From: Limnomonas spitsbergensis
Lineage: Eukaryota; Chlorophyta; Chlorophyceae; Chlamydomonadales
Length of the DNA stretch: 64,000 bases
Direction: 5' to 3'
NCBI GenBank assembly: GCA_037349105.1
Contig: JAYJMM010000026.1
Span: 2,542,001 to 2,606,000 of the forward strand
The notes under the pieces are model-generated. The model ran no database searches, had not been told where the DNA came from, and saw only the letters and a list, made by a program, of their open reading frames with translations. Shown one piece after another: positions 8,201 to 17,900 of this stretch. Position numbers and translations under genes: made by a program. The number at the start of each line of letters is the position of its first letter. The first letter of the stretch is position 1.

Positions 8201-11200
8201 TTGCAGCTGCCTTGGTTGCTGCAGCTGACTCAGGCTGTTGCAGCTGTCTAGGTTGTTGCGGCTGTTGCAGATGCCCAGGCTGTTGTAGCTGACCAGGCTG
8301 TTGCAAGGCAGCCAATTAGCTACTGTCTTGGGGTTTGTAGTATCTTGGGGTTTGTACTATCTTGTGGTTTGTAGTATCTTGGGGTTTGTAGTATCTTGGG
8401 GTTTGTAGTATCTTGGGGTTTGTACTATCTCGGGGTTTGTAGTATCTTGGGGTTTGAACTATCTTGGGGTTTGAACTATCTTGGGGTTTGAACTATCTCG
8501 GGGTTTGTACTATCTTGGGGTTTGTAGTATCTTGGGGTTTGTACTATCTTGCGGTTTGTACTATCTCGGGGTTTGTACTATCTTGGGGTTTGTAGTATCT
8601 TGGGGTTTGAACTATCTTGGGGTTTGTAGTATCTTGGGGTTTGTAGTATCTTGGGGTTTGTACTATCTTGTGGTTTGTAATATCTTTAGGGAGGTACCTC
8701 CGATCTGTGCCTTTATTTGTATGTAGCATGTTCGGAATCTTGTCTGGGCTACTTCATACTTTCCCACCTGTGGAGGACTCTTCCACACTGATGGATCACA
8801 CTTTCTCACTTGTGGATTATACTTCAACACCTGCTGACCCCACATTCTCTTGACGCTTCCAGGAGATTGTGACAGACATTCTCGGCATGGAGGTTTTCCG
8901 CCAGACAGTGGATCACACTTCCACACTTATGGATCACGCTGTCACACCTGCTTACCACACTTTCACACCTGCTGACCCCACACTCTTTTGACGCTCCCAG
9001 GAGATTGTGGCGGACGTTCTCGGTGTGGAGGTTTTCCGCCAGACTGTGGCTGGAAACGTCCTGGTGGGCAGCTTCTGCAGCTTCTCAAACCAGGTGAGCA
9101 GCTTCTCAAACCTGGTGGGCAGCTTCTGCAGCTTCTCAAAACAGGTGAGCAGCTTTTAAACCAGGTGGACAGCTTTTGCAGCTTCTGAAACCAGGTGGGC
9201 AGCTTCTCAAACCAGGTGTGCAGCTTCTTAAACCCGGTGAGCAGCTTCTCAAACCAGGTGGCCAGCTTCTGCAGCTTCTCAAACCAGGTGTGACAGTGGC
9301 CTGTGTGTCCTGACCAACTCCAGTTTCTATTTAAATATGTAGACAGCTATATTGGTTAATGAACTGCTGGCTATGAAGTGGGCAGCTTCTTTGTAACTTC
9401 CTACACCCGCTCGTCCAGGTCGGCCGCCTCTGCCCTCAACAAATTAGGCCCTGAAGAAAGTAGGCAACGACGTTGCACCTCTGGGCCCCTCACGTACTCA
9501 AGTAATCTTAGAGGATGTTGACTGTGTTTTGACGGCTTTCAATTCAGTTGGCAGTGGCAAAACTGGACATTTGGTGCAACACACCTGCCCACCTCTCAAC
9601 CTGCACACAACTCTATGTAACGCCTCTGCATTGGACGAATTAGGGGTAGGACATCATGTACACTGCATGTCGGGTGCAACACACCTGCGCGCAACCTGTA
9701 TTTCTTTACTCACGACTCAGCTACATGTCAGCTACACTCCGGCCTCTGGGCGGAAGCCCCGGTTCTGGCCAGCCATGCTGCTTTGGCCACCACTCATAGG
9801 CCGGGCCACGTTTGGTCCCAGTCAGGCATTTGGCGGCCCTGGGGTGGCCTGCCGGATGTGACTTTTGTGGCCGAAAAAAGGAACGTTGCCCACCACTCTT
9901 ACCTGCCCCTCATGCACATCCTGTGGGGCCACTAGGTTCGAGGGTGAAACCCAGGCCCTGCCTTGCAAATAACTGTGTCAAGAGGCAGTGTCGGAGCCTG
10001 CCATAATTAAATGGGGGGAGGAGGTCCGACCCAGGGGGGGGGGGCCGATCCAGGACATGACCCCCTCCCCCCCCCCTCTGCCCGGCCTTCCATTCGCCGC
10101 GCCCATTCACACACCACCACCCTTTTCCCTTCCTACCACACGTGGCTGGGCGCCCATGCGACCGAGTCTTTGTGGGCAGGGCACAGAAGAGTAACGTCAC
10201 TCACACGCCACCCCATGCAGGGAGGTCTTGTACATCCCAAGACAAGTATCGAAGACCTAGACGAGCTCTCGTCCCTCCTTCAGGTAGGGAAATCACCTGG
10301 GGTTAAGGGATATCATTAGGGATTTGGGGATATCATCAGAATTGTGGATTTATGGATATTATCAGGGTTTAGGGTATAGGGATATCACCAGGGTATAGGG
10401 ATATAATCAGGGTTGAGGGTTTAGGGATATTACCAGGGTCTAGGGTATGTGGATATCACCAGGGTTTAGGGTTCAGGGATGGCAATAGGGGTATGGGATA
10501 TTAACAGGGTTAAGGGTGAAGGGATATTACCAGGGTTTGCACCCATGGTCGTAACACAAAGTCTTAGCAGTCTTGTAAAACATCCTCAACAACTGCCCCT
10601 CACATCTGTACAGTTCAGATCCCCAACCCTTGCCCCCCCCCTACCTGTATACCTACGTCCCCCCCTTCCCATATGTACAGCCCAGATCCCCAACCTTGCC
10701 CCCTCCTACCTGCCTACCTCCCTCCCCCTCCCGCAAGCACTGCCCAGATCCCCAACCTTGCCCCTCCCTACCCGCCTACCTTCGTCACCCCCTCCCGCAT
10801 GCACTGCCCAGATCCCCAACCTTGCCCCGCCCTACCTCCTTCCCTTCCTCTCCCCCCTCATGCCTGCATAGCCCAGTTCCCCAACCCTTGCCCCTCCATA
10901 CTTGCCTACCTTCCTCCCCCCCCCTCCCACATGCATTGCCCAGATCCCCAGCCCTGCCCCTGCCTACCTGCCTTCCCTCCCGCCTGCATTGCCCAGATCG
11001 CCAACCTTGCCCCTGCCTATGTACCTACCATCCTCCCCCTTCCCGCTTGCACTGCCCAGATCCCCAACCCTGCCCCTCCTTTCCTGCCTGCGATGCCCAG
11101 ATCCCTTTGGTGGCCGGAACGGTGAACCGAGGCAGTGACGTCATCGGGGCCGGCATGGTGGCCAACGACTGGGCCGCGTTCTGCGGGCTGGACACCACCT

Positions 11201-11304
11201 CCACCGAGCTCTCTGTGATTGAAAGCGTGTTCAAGCTGCGGGATGCGCAGCCCATGAACATCGTTAACGAGATGCGTGCGAGTCTGATAGATGCCATGGC
11301 GTAA
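5076..11304 (+). CDS. EIF6: translation initiation factor eIF6, six exons
   Basis: eIF6 binds the 60S subunit, supports its nucleolar maturation and export, and keeps it from joining 40S too early. Exons: 5076-5231, 5725-5841, 7320-7424, 9001-9093, 10221-10283 and 11101-11304. All five introns are GT-AG and phase 0. They sum to 738 nt, exactly 245 aa plus TAA, the same length as human eIF6. Conserved blocks run in order: FAKLTNAYC near residue 17, [102 protein letters not shown] and [12 protein letters not shown]. An upstream in-frame ATG at 5058 is rejected because homologues begin at the second Met (MATRCQFEN). Introns make up 88% of the span and introns 3-5 carry arrays derived from its own splice junctions. 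The intron 2 donor is GTCGGT, which is weak. Confidence 0.97.
5232..5724 (+). other. eIF6 intron 1 (493 bp)
   Basis: Donor GTAAGC, pyrimidine-rich end, acceptor CAACAG. Mostly unique sequence with some CCCT-rich runs; no junction-derived array seen. Confidence 0.85.
5725..5841 (+). CDS. EIF6: eIF6 exon 2 (residues 53-91)
   Basis: Starts [10 protein letters not shown], ends HIRNSLPDE. 117 nt, phase 0 at both ends. The donor is GTCGGT, supported by the exact continuation [15 protein letters not shown] in exon 3. Confidence 0.94.
5908..6063 (+). repeat. dispersed repeat family A, copy 1
   Basis: About 160-175 bp. It begins CAGCTACATGTCAGCTACAC, contains CAGGTTTGGTC...GGGCCT and GGTGGCCGC, and ends near GATAAAAGAAAC. 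It aligns with 9708-9886, 23785-23955 and 61460-61645. No coding potential; the ends of other copies look inverted, as in a MITE. Confidence 0.75.
6957..7035 (+). repeat. 21-bp repeat, about 4 copies
   Basis: GAGCAACATCTGATGTGATCT repeated with small changes, inside eIF6 intron 2. Confidence 0.85.
7320..7424 (+). CDS. EIF6: eIF6 exon 3 (residues 92-126)
   Basis: [10 protein letters not shown] to HPDIDRETE; 105 nt, phase 0; donor GTGAGC. The last bases of this exon and its donor are copied repeatedly downstream. Confidence 0.95.
7416..7990 (+). repeat. exon-3-end and donor repeats, 8 extra copies
   Basis: A ~66-72-bp unit starts at the exon 3 end. GAGACGGAGGTGAGCG or a close match recurs at about 7485, 7555, 7625, 7693, 7752 and 7826, with two decayed copies at about 7897 and 7968. 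Each continues GTGCAGGGTTCAGGGGTTAG then GTTCAAAT. The copy at 7740 carries more of the exon (CACCCTGACATTGACCGCAA) and would encode HPDIDRKTE. Six copies keep a usable GTGAG donor. Confidence 0.92.
8040..8310 (+). repeat. CTG/CAG-rich imperfect repeat
   Basis: Irregular runs of TTGCAGCTGCCTAGG, TTGTTGCGGCTGTTGCAG and related phrases within eIF6 intron 3. The Leu- and Gln-rich open frames over it are artefacts. Confidence 0.85.
8322..8685 (+). repeat. 17-bp minisatellite, about 21 copies
   Basis: TCTTGGGGTTTGTAGTA with three interchangeable endings (GTAGTA, GTACTA, GAACTA). Inside eIF6 intron 3. Confidence 0.95.
8827..8911 (+). pseudogene. truncated duplicate of eIF6 exon 4 with acceptor
   Basis: This segment matches 8965-9049 at an offset of 138 bp. 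It covers CACCTGCTGACCCC, the TTGACGCTTCCAG acceptor and the start of exon 4 (8863 onward), reading [16 protein letters not shown] where exon 4 reads [16 protein letters not shown]. The match ends before AGNVLVGS. The frame from 8863 runs into TGA at 8989-8991, just before the true exon 4 acceptor. If used as an acceptor without further splicing it would truncate eIF6, so it is either a dead copy or a poison exon. Confidence 0.85.
9001..9093 (+). CDS. EIF6: eIF6 exon 4 (residues 127-157)
   Basis: [10 protein letters not shown] to GSFCSFSNQ; 93 nt, phase 0; donor GTGAGC. Its 3' end is the seed of the array that follows. Confidence 0.95.
9063..9293 (+). repeat. exon-4-end and donor repeats, about 9 copies
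   Basis: The exon 4 end and donor, CTTCTCAAACCAGGTGAGC, is repeated directly: further CAG|GTG-type junctions occur near 9111, 9144, 9164, 9193, 9216, 9237, 9257 and 9287, alternating with and without CTTCTGCAG. Several copies keep a full AG|GTGAGC. Confidence 0.92.
9464..9494 (-). repeat. dispersed repeat family B, inverted fragment
   Basis: CAACGACGTTGCACCTCTGGGCCCC, the reverse complement of the B core end. Confidence 0.6.
9708..9886 (+). repeat. dispersed repeat family A, copy 2
   Basis: CTCAGCTACATGTCAGCTAC to GTGGCCGAAAAAAGG, with CACGTTTGGTCCCAGTCAGG in the middle. Same layout as the copies at 5908, 23785 and 61460. Confidence 0.8.
10142..10203 (+). repeat. dispersed repeat family B, copy next to exon 5
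   Basis: GGCTGGGCGCCCATGCGACC, then GGGCAGGGCACAGAAGAGTA and ACGTCACTCAC. It ends a few bases from the exon 5 acceptor, so part of it may act as the intron's 3' end. Confidence 0.7.
10221..10283 (+). CDS. EIF6: eIF6 exon 5 (residues 158-178)
   Basis: [20 protein letters not shown] plus Q; 63 nt, phase 0; donor GTAGGG. Confidence 0.95.
10284..10540 (+). repeat. GGGATATCACCAGGG-type repeats after exon 5 donor
   Basis: Imperfect ~20-25-bp repeats of GGGATATCACCAGGGTTTAG. The first bases of the intron, GTAGGGAAATCACCTGGGG, look like the parent unit, so this array too seems to begin at a donor. Confidence 0.75.
10610..11100 (+). repeat. exon-6 acceptor repeats, 8 decoy copies
   Basis: A ~55-66-bp pyrimidine-rich unit. 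Each copy carries TGCCCAGATCCCC or a near match (about 10616, 10681, 10743, 10807, 10872, 10939, 10992, 11054); the true junction is TGCCCAG|ATCCC at 11101. Each unit therefore contains a polypyrimidine tract, an AG and the first bases of exon 6. Confidence 0.9.
11101..11304 (+). CDS. EIF6: eIF6 exon 6 (residues 179-245, stop)
   Basis: [20 protein letters not shown] to RASLIDAMA, then TAA at 11302-11304. 67 codons plus stop. Confidence 0.96.
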   Translation: MPLVAGTVNRGSDVIGAGMVANDWAAFCGLDTTSTELSVIESVFKLRDAQPMNIVNEMRASLIDAMA

Positions 11305-11637
11305 AGGGGTCCTTGCTAATGGGAGCTTAGAGCGTTTGAAGAGTTCTATGTATTTAGTGTGAGGAGTGTGCTTGGACTTGCACCCTTGAGCGCTGAGATT
11401 GTTGGAGTGGGGTGCGCTTCTCGCTTGTGTTAAGACTGCAGCTTGTTGGAGTGGGTTGCGCTTCTCGCTTGTGCCAAGACTGTATCTTGTTGGTGTGTAA
11501 GTTGTTGGGCGTGCCCTGATGGGTTGGCTGTTGTTCACTCATGTGTGTTGATGGAGATGGACACTTAATTCGCCGTCTTCAACATTCGTGTTGTTTCGGT
11601 TCCTTGAACGACCATCTCATTTGCATGTGCGAGACTC
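11305..11637 (+). other. eIF6 3' flank and probable 3' UTR
   Basis: Contains a two-copy ~45-bp repeat (GCGCTTCTCGCTTGTG at about 11414 and 11459). A candidate TGTAA polyadenylation signal lies at 11496-11500, about 190 nt after the stop. Confidence 0.5.
11496..11500 (+). terminator. candidate TGTAA polyadenylation signal of eIF6
   Basis: TGTAA downstream of the stop codon, within a plausible 3' UTR length. Confidence 0.4.
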
Positions 11638-11692
11638 GACTGTTACACCTCATGGCCCTGCCTCAAAATAAAGATCGGCCACGTCGGCAAAC
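11638..11692 (-). repeat. dispersed repeat family B, inverted copy
   Basis: TGTTACACCTCATGGCCCTG then GATCGGCCACGTCGGC, the B core reversed and diverged. Confidence 0.55.
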
Positions 11693-13969
11693 CAAAGGCT
11701 GCTATGAAATTTAAGAGTGATGGCAAGAGAGAATAAAGGAAGGAGCCTCCACCTACCTTCGACCCAAAAAAATGCGAGAATTTTAGTCTCCACACCGTTC
11801 ACACCGAATCGTTAGTCTCCACACGTATTCACTAATTTTCGATTGCGCATCGCATTACCCGACGTCCAATACTTTATAACCTCATTGTGAAGGCGCTTCT
11901 TTTGATCAAGGTCGCACGTGCGGCTGAAGACTGCTACAAAACCGGCCGGTGACTGACGACCGTCGTCAGTCGTCAAGTTTGACTTCTGCGTGCAACCCCC
12001 CCTTCTCATTTTTTTTCCATGGCACACCTTGTATAGTCACCCTTAAAGATCATCCATAAATAAAAATGAACTTGAGAATCTTCGCACTTATTTCGGGGAT
12101 GTTTACGCCAGTTACTGTAGCGCGACTATGCCCCCGAAACCACAAAATTGGGAGCTTTTCGAAAGCTGCACCGTTTGCTGCCAAAATGGGCGCACGAAGA
12201 AGAGAAAAATCTCGCGAGCCTGTAAAAAGTTGTAGGGCCCGTTGCGTGGCTTGGGCGAGACGTATGACCTACGGGTATAATTCCCGGCACTGAAACGGCT
12301 TTTCGGAGAGGGGGCCGTTCGCGGCCAAAATTGGCTAGCCAGAAAGCGCGCATGTTTGCTATTTTTCTTTGAAAGGCATGCCAGTCACGTGGCCGGAGTG
12401 CGAACCTCGATCCTGAGGGGACGGGGTGCCTGACTGCTGACGTTCCGGTCCCCAATCGCCACAACACGTTTCATGTGGCCAGGAACTAACCGGCCACAGA
12501 CAGAGGGATGTTCTCCAGAAGGTTCGGATCTGGAGGCTTAACTTAGCAATAGCCAAGAAACGAATCGAGAGTCGTCCGAGTACTTTGTTTGCAAGTTGCG
12601 ATGTTGATGTTCCTGTAGTTCCTGACATCGGTGGCAGGTCGTTCGTTCGGGGGGAGGGGCTGGCTGACGTGTCGGAAGCCCCCCCCTCCGCCCGACTGGA
12701 AGCTACCAACATGTCAAACGTCAAGTCACGCGTCTGCCCCGTGCCGAAGTAGAACCTGCAAGGTCCGACGTAGGCTGACGTACAAGATGTTTTCGGTCCT
12801 TTATGAGAAAAAAGGGAAATGAAAGAAAAAAATCATCTCACACCTGCATTGTTATGATTCCAAGTTAATTTCCAACACATTATACAATAATGTGAAGTTT
12901 TACAGTCCAGCAGAGCATCACATTTGATGCATGGGACACGTGCCGGTGAACCGGTACATGCACTATGTTCGGACAGCGAGCGAAAACCAGAAGATAAGCC
13001 CCAGCCACAAAATATGACGTGAGTGCAAGAATTCGGTTGAGCAACACCTAGAAAAAATGAGAATGTATACAAGAGTGTTTGAGTGTAAATCTGAAAATTC
13101 GGTGTACAATTGTGTGACGCTTGACCAGGGGTTGACTAACCAGTAAGTGAGTAATGTGTTCATTTGTCTCCCCCCCCCTCTCCCAGCTTTCCGGGTTTGG
13201 CTGACCTACTTCCTGGGGTATGTTTATTTCTTTTCTTCGTTGAACACTAAGATTTGGACGGGCTGGGGATGCTTCATATTTCCTCTCCTTTGGGGGATGG
13301 TCTTTTCCTTCTCCGTGTACCGTCCGTGCTCTTCCTTTCTCCTCTAGCGCCTTAAGTTTATTTTCCTCCCGACCAGACAGTTGAATGCACGAGCCTTTTC
13401 AGCATGGCCCATACGTGTTATAAAATCGACCTTGGTAGTACAATCTGGCTTACCCGTGCCGAATCATTCAGTATTGTGCTACCTTACTGGCACAATTCGG
13501 CGTAACCTGTGCCGTATCATGCCGCAACGTGCAAGCATGCCTCTTTCTGAAACAGAGCTGGCACCTAGCAAGTGCCATGCTAACGGCAATCAGAGATGGT
13601 AGCTAGGATGACATGCTTTCAGTCATGCTAGCTCGTATATTACTCCAGGTGTTACTCTGTGCGGATTGAAGCTCATTTCCATGCGTGTTTCTTTTACCAT
13701 ACTCCCTTCCAAAGTTTAGTGATTACTAAAGATGCCATGACTAGTGACACTTCAGCTATGCCACTATGACAGTGCGCATAACTGAACCATTCATGGTAGT
13801 AATTCCTATTTCATTGACATGTAGACTAGGGCATGCCTTATTTGCCCAGTCTTCTTATACATAGAGGCTGTACATACCACACAGTTTTGTTTTGGCCCTT
13901 AACCGTTTTCCTCCTTACTCTTGTCCTGCCCCCTTGTGTTGTTTCCATCTTTCCTCCCGACTCTTTCTA
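11693..13969. other. intergenic sequence, no gene seen
   Basis: Between the convergent ends of eIF6 and IBA57. It includes a family E copy (12896-12963) and a weak family B copy (13388-13430) after a pyrimidine tract. A minus-strand open frame over 12359-12724 (SQLANKVLGRLSIRFLAIAK...) resembles nothing I recognise and starts without ATG. Pyrimidine-rich stretches at 13165-13375 and 13895-13970 look like flanks of family B elements. Confidence 0.4.
12896..12963 (+). repeat. dispersed repeat family E, copy 2
   Basis: GTTTTACAGTCCAGCAGAGC, ATCACATTTGATGCATGGGA, CACGTGCCGGTGAACCGGTA. It matches 25055-25130 and, inverted, 57664-57735. Confidence 0.8.
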
Positions 13970-14021
13970 GCCCACGCGGCTGAGCCTTTTGAGCTGGGCC
14001 CAGAGAGGTAACGTCATTGAC
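13970..14021 (+). repeat. dispersed repeat family B, copy after pyrimidine tract
   Basis: GCCCACGCGGCTGAGCCTTT, TGAGCTGGGCCCAGAGAGG, TAACGTCATTGAC. The preceding ~70 bp are rich in CTTT and CCTCC, as in the purine-rich flank of the inverted copy at 17673. Confidence 0.75.
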
Positions 14022-14083
14022 AGACTACACAGTTTCGCGATCTCACTACTAGCCGGTTCAACGACCGCTGGTATGACTAAAGA

Positions 14084-14220
14084 TCAATGACTTAACACCT
14101 CTGGGCCCTGCGCGGCCGAGCCTTTTTGAGCATGGGCCAGAGGTGTAACGACATTGAACTCTGGGCCCTGCTCAAAAATGGCTCGGCCGCGTGGGCGCCC
14201 AACTGGTATGACAAAAGATG
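14084..14220. repeat. nested inverted family B cluster
   Basis: An inverted B end (ACACCTCTGGGCCCTG) meets a forward core (CGCGGCCGAGCCTTTTTGAG ... AGAGGTGTAACGACATTG), followed at once by a second inverted copy (CTCTGGGCCCTGCTC ... GGCTCGGCCGCGTGGGCGCC). GTATGACTAAAGAT and GTATGACAAAAGAT flank the two inverted ends, which suggests one copy inserted into another. Confidence 0.7.
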
Positions 14221-14296
14221 TAACAAGCAATATGATGTCTGTCGCCCGTCGCTGCCTCCCGGTCTCCTCTACGTCCCGTGCATCATAAGATACAAA

Positions 14297-14334
14297 ACAG
14301 TTTATAACAGTTTATAACAGTTTATAACAGTGCA
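14297..14334 (+). repeat. 12-bp TTTATAACAG repeat, 3 copies
   Basis: ACAGTTTATA repeated three times, leading into family C copy 2. Confidence 0.75.
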
Positions 14335-14501
14335 TACCCGCTGGGCCCTGCTGAACGCTCGGCCACGTGGGGCTGGTAGGGAATAACTAGGCTCAATTCC
14401 AGCTACCATGCACAGCATGGGCCATGATGCAGCCATGCCATCCTCCTATGTGAGGGGGCAGGAACACGGAACCCGGCGCTCTAGTCGGGGGGAGAGAGAA
14501 G
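14322..14501 (+). repeat. dispersed repeat family C, copy 2
   Basis: Aligns with 1723-1917 across CCCGCTGGGCCCTGCTGAACG, CTCAATTCCAGCTACCATGC and GGCGCTCTAGTCGGGGG. Confidence 0.8.
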
Positions 14502-14520
14502 ACACCAACCAGTCCTAGGA

Positions 14521-14563
14521 ACAGCTTTATGTAGGCAGGGCCCAGAGGTGTAACGTCATTAAC
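14521..14563 (+). repeat. dispersed repeat family B, copy before IBA57 3' end
   Basis: GGGCCCAGAGGTGTAACGTC then ATTAAC, about 85 bp downstream of the IBA57 stop codon. Confidence 0.65.
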
Positions 14564-14646
14564 ATACTAGAAGCAGCTTTGTAGATACAGAATCATGTCA
14601 TCCTGGTCCCCCCTCAACTGGTCCCCACTCTCATTCATCCCACCCT

Positions 14647-14906
14647 TCAAGAGTCCTCCTCTCGACCCCATGCATCTGACCACCACGCTGGCCTGAAGGG
14701 GGCCACCTGCAGCTCTGCCCCCCCTGCCACCACCCGGCTGCCACCTCCCGCCACCAGCTTCAACCCAGCTTCAACTTCGACCCTCCTGGCGGCCGAAAGA
14801 TACAGCATGGCGAGCCCAACATCCCCCTGGTGCGCCCTGACAGTCCCCACCACCTCGCCAGTGCCCTGCACCCGCACTTCGCTGTCCACTGGCAGCTGGG
14901 CGACAC
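14647..14906 (-). CDS. IBA57: IBA57 exon 8 (residues 318-402, stop)
   Basis: VAQLPVDSEVRVQGTGEVVG, then TVRAHQGDVGLAML and a C-terminal PAWWSDAWG before TGA. The acceptor GCGTTGCAG splits Cys317 with exon 7 (T|GT). Confidence 0.9.
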
Positions 14907-17900
14907 CTGCAACGCGCACAAGCAGGCAAGCGGGGCTGTCGATTCAGGATAATGATTGGGACGAGGGCTCTTGTCCCCGCATGCCAAGAGTAATATCCGG
15001 ACGAAAGACCCCCCCCCTCAGTATTCAAATCGTGAATATCCCTACCCTGACACATTGAGCACCCTCCGCTTGTGTAGCCAACATGCCAACATCCCACTCT
15101 TACATGCTCTGCCTGACTCGCCGGGTGCGGCTCTGACCACGCGGAAGGGCATGCACCGGCGCCGCGTGATACCCCGGTAATGGTTGAAGGAGATGCGCTC
15201 CTGGCCCACGTAGCAACCCTTGGTGTAGCTGACGCCATGGAGGGCGTCGAGGCTGTACTCTAGCGGCACCGCCTTGTCTGCAGGGAGGGGAGTGTACATG
15301 GGCGGGTGGGTGGGCTAGCAGGAGGGAAAGGGGGAAGGTAGTAATGTAGATAGGCAGAATGGCGGGCAGGGGGGGCAGGTGGGCAGGGCGGGAGGGTAGA
15401 AAGGCGGGTGGGCGGGTGGGCAGGCGGGTGGGCAGGCGGGCGGGCGGGGAGGCGGGTGGGCAGGTTGGTTGGCAGGCGTGTAGGCAGGGGAGAAGGGTAG
15501 AGGGGCGGGTGGGCGGATGGGCAGGAGGGCAGGTGGGCGAGACAGTAGAATGGCAGGCGGGGAGGGGTGCAGGTGGGGGCAACGGCACCGCCTTGTCTGC
15601 AGGGCGAGAGGGCAGAAAGGAGGGTGAACTGGAGGGCAGGGGTGCAGGGAAGGGCAACGGCACCGCCTTGTCTGCATGGCGGGAGTGTAGAAAGGCAGGT
15701 GGACTGAAGGGCAGGGGTGCAGGTGGGGGCAACGGCACCGCCTTGTCTGCAGGGCGGGAGTGTAGAAAGGCAGGTGGACTGAAGGGCAGGGGTGCAGGTG
15801 GGGGCAACAGCACCGCCTTGTCTGCATGGCGGGAGTGTAGAAAGGCAGGTGGACTGAGGGGCAGGGGTGCAGGTGGGAACAACGGCACCGCCTTGTCTGC
15901 AGGGCGGGAGGGTAGAAAGGCTGGTGGACTGAAGGGCAGGGGTGCAGGTGAGGGCATCGGCACTGCCTTGTCTGCAGGACGGGAGGGTAGAAAGGAGGGT
16001 GGACTGGAGGGCAGGGGTGCAGGCTAGCAGGCGGCTGTTCTCCAGCGGCACATTTTTGTCACATGGCGGGAGGGTGGAAAGGAGGGTGGACTGGACGGCA
16101 GGCAGGCGGGAAGGTAGAAAGGCGGGTGGGCGGGAGGGTAGGGGTGGGGGGGCAGATTAGAGGAAGGTTAGAAAGGAGGGCGGATGGGCGGGCAGGAGAC
16201 GGGGGGTGCAGGGTAGCGGGAGACTATTAAGGCGGGTGGACTGGTAGGGGTGCAGGGTAGCGGGTGGATTGGTAGGGGGGCAGGGTAGCGGGAGACTATT
16301 AAGGCGGGTGGACTGGTAGGGGGGCAGGGTAGCGGGTGGACTGGTAGGGGGGCAGGGTAGCGGGTGGACTGGTAGGAGGGCAGGGTAGCAGGTGGACTGG
16401 TAGGGGGGCAGGGTAGCGGGTGGACTGGTAGGGGGGCAGGGTAGCGGGTGGACTGGTAGGGGGGCAGGGTAGCGGGTGGACTGGTAGGGGGGCAGGGTAG
16501 CGGGAGACTATTAAGGCGGGTGGACTGGTAGGGGGGCAGGGTAGCGGGTGGACTGGTAGGGGGGCAGGGTAGCGGGTGGACTGGTAGGAGGGCAGGGTAG
16601 CAGGTGGACTGGTAGGGGGGCAGGGTAGCGGGTGGACTGGTAGGGGGGCAGGGTAGCGGGTGGACTGGTAGGGGGGCAGGGTAGCGGGTGGACTGGTAGG
16701 GGGGCAGGGTAGCGGGAGACTATTAAGGCGGGTGGACTGGTAGGGGGGCAGGGTAGCGGGTGGACTGGTAGGGGGGCAGGGTAGCGGGTGGACTGGTAGG
16801 AGGGCAGGGTAGCAGGTGGACTGGTAGGGGGGCAGGGTAGCGGGTGGACTGGTAGGGGGGCAGGGTAGCGGGTGGACTGGTAGGGGGGCAGGGTAGCGGG
16901 TGGACTGGTAGGAGGGCAGGGTAGCAGGTGGACTGGTAGGGGGGCAGGGTAGCGGGTGGACTGGTAGGGGGGCAGGATAGCGGGTGGACTGGTAGGGGGG
17001 CAGGGTAGCGGGTGGACTGGTAGGGGGGCAGGGTAGCGGGAGACTATTAAGGCGGGTGGACTGGTAGGGGGGCAGGGTAGCGGGTGGACTGGTAGGGGGG
17101 CAGGGTAGCGGGTGGACTGGTAGGGGGGCAGGGTAGCGGGTGGACTGGTAGGGGGGCAGGGTAGCGGGTGGACTGGTAGGGGGGCAGGGTAGCGGGTGGA
17201 CTGGTAGGGGGGCAGGGTAGCGGGTGGGCTGGTAGGGGGGCAGGGTAGCAGGTGGGCAAGCATGTAGTAACGTAGACAGGCAGCCTGATGGGTAGGTTGG
17301 CAGGAGGGAAGGGTGGGCAGGCTAGCGGGTGGACCGGTAGGGGGGCAGGGTAGCGGGTGGGCAAGCAGGTAGTAATGTAGACAGGCAGCCTGATGGGTAG
17401 GTTGGCAGGAGGGAGGGGTGGGCAGGCTAGCGGGTGGACTTGTAGGGGGGCAGGGTAAAGGGTGGGCAAGCATGTAGTAATGTAGACAGGCAGCCTGATG
17501 GGTAGGTTGGCAGGAGGGAAGGGTGGGCAAGCTAGCGGGTGGACTTGTAGGGGGGCAGGGTAGCGGGTGGGCAAGCATGTAGTAATGTAGACAGGCAGCC
17601 TGATGGGTAGGTTGGCAGGGGGGAAGGGTGGGCAGGCTAGCGGGTGGACTGGTAGGGGGGTAGGGTAGCGGGTCAATAACGATACACCTCTGGGCCCGCT
17701 CAAAGCTCGGCCGCGTGGGCGCCCAACTGTTCAGTAGCGAGAAAATAAGACACTAAAAGAAAAAGGGAGGGAAAGAAACAAAAGGAGAGGCTGGCAAGGC
17801 AGTGAAGACCAAGTCGGACACCTGAGTTCCACTAGAGACCAGCCCTCAACAAAGCCTCTGTGACAAGAAAAGTCCACAAAAGCAAGCGTATCCCACCCCT

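Larger units (their letters stand above)
7425..9000 (+). other. eIF6 intron 3 (1,576 bp)
   Basis: Almost entirely repeats: donor-derived copies (7416-7990), a CTG/CAG-rich stretch (8040-8310), a 17-bp minisatellite (8322-8685) and a partial copy of exon 4 (8827-8911). Acceptor CTCCCAG. Confidence 0.85.
9094..10220 (+). other. eIF6 intron 4 (1,127 bp)
   Basis: Starts with the exon-4-derived array, then holds an inverted family B fragment (9464-9494), a family A copy (9708-9886), a C/G-rich homopolymer stretch near 10030-10080, and a family B copy (10142-10203) ending 17 bp before the exon 5 acceptor (CCATGCAG). Confidence 0.85.

Noticed and set aside
12359..12724. 121-codon minus-strand frame
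   Set aside because: No ATG at its start, no recognisable domain, overlapped by another equally long frame.
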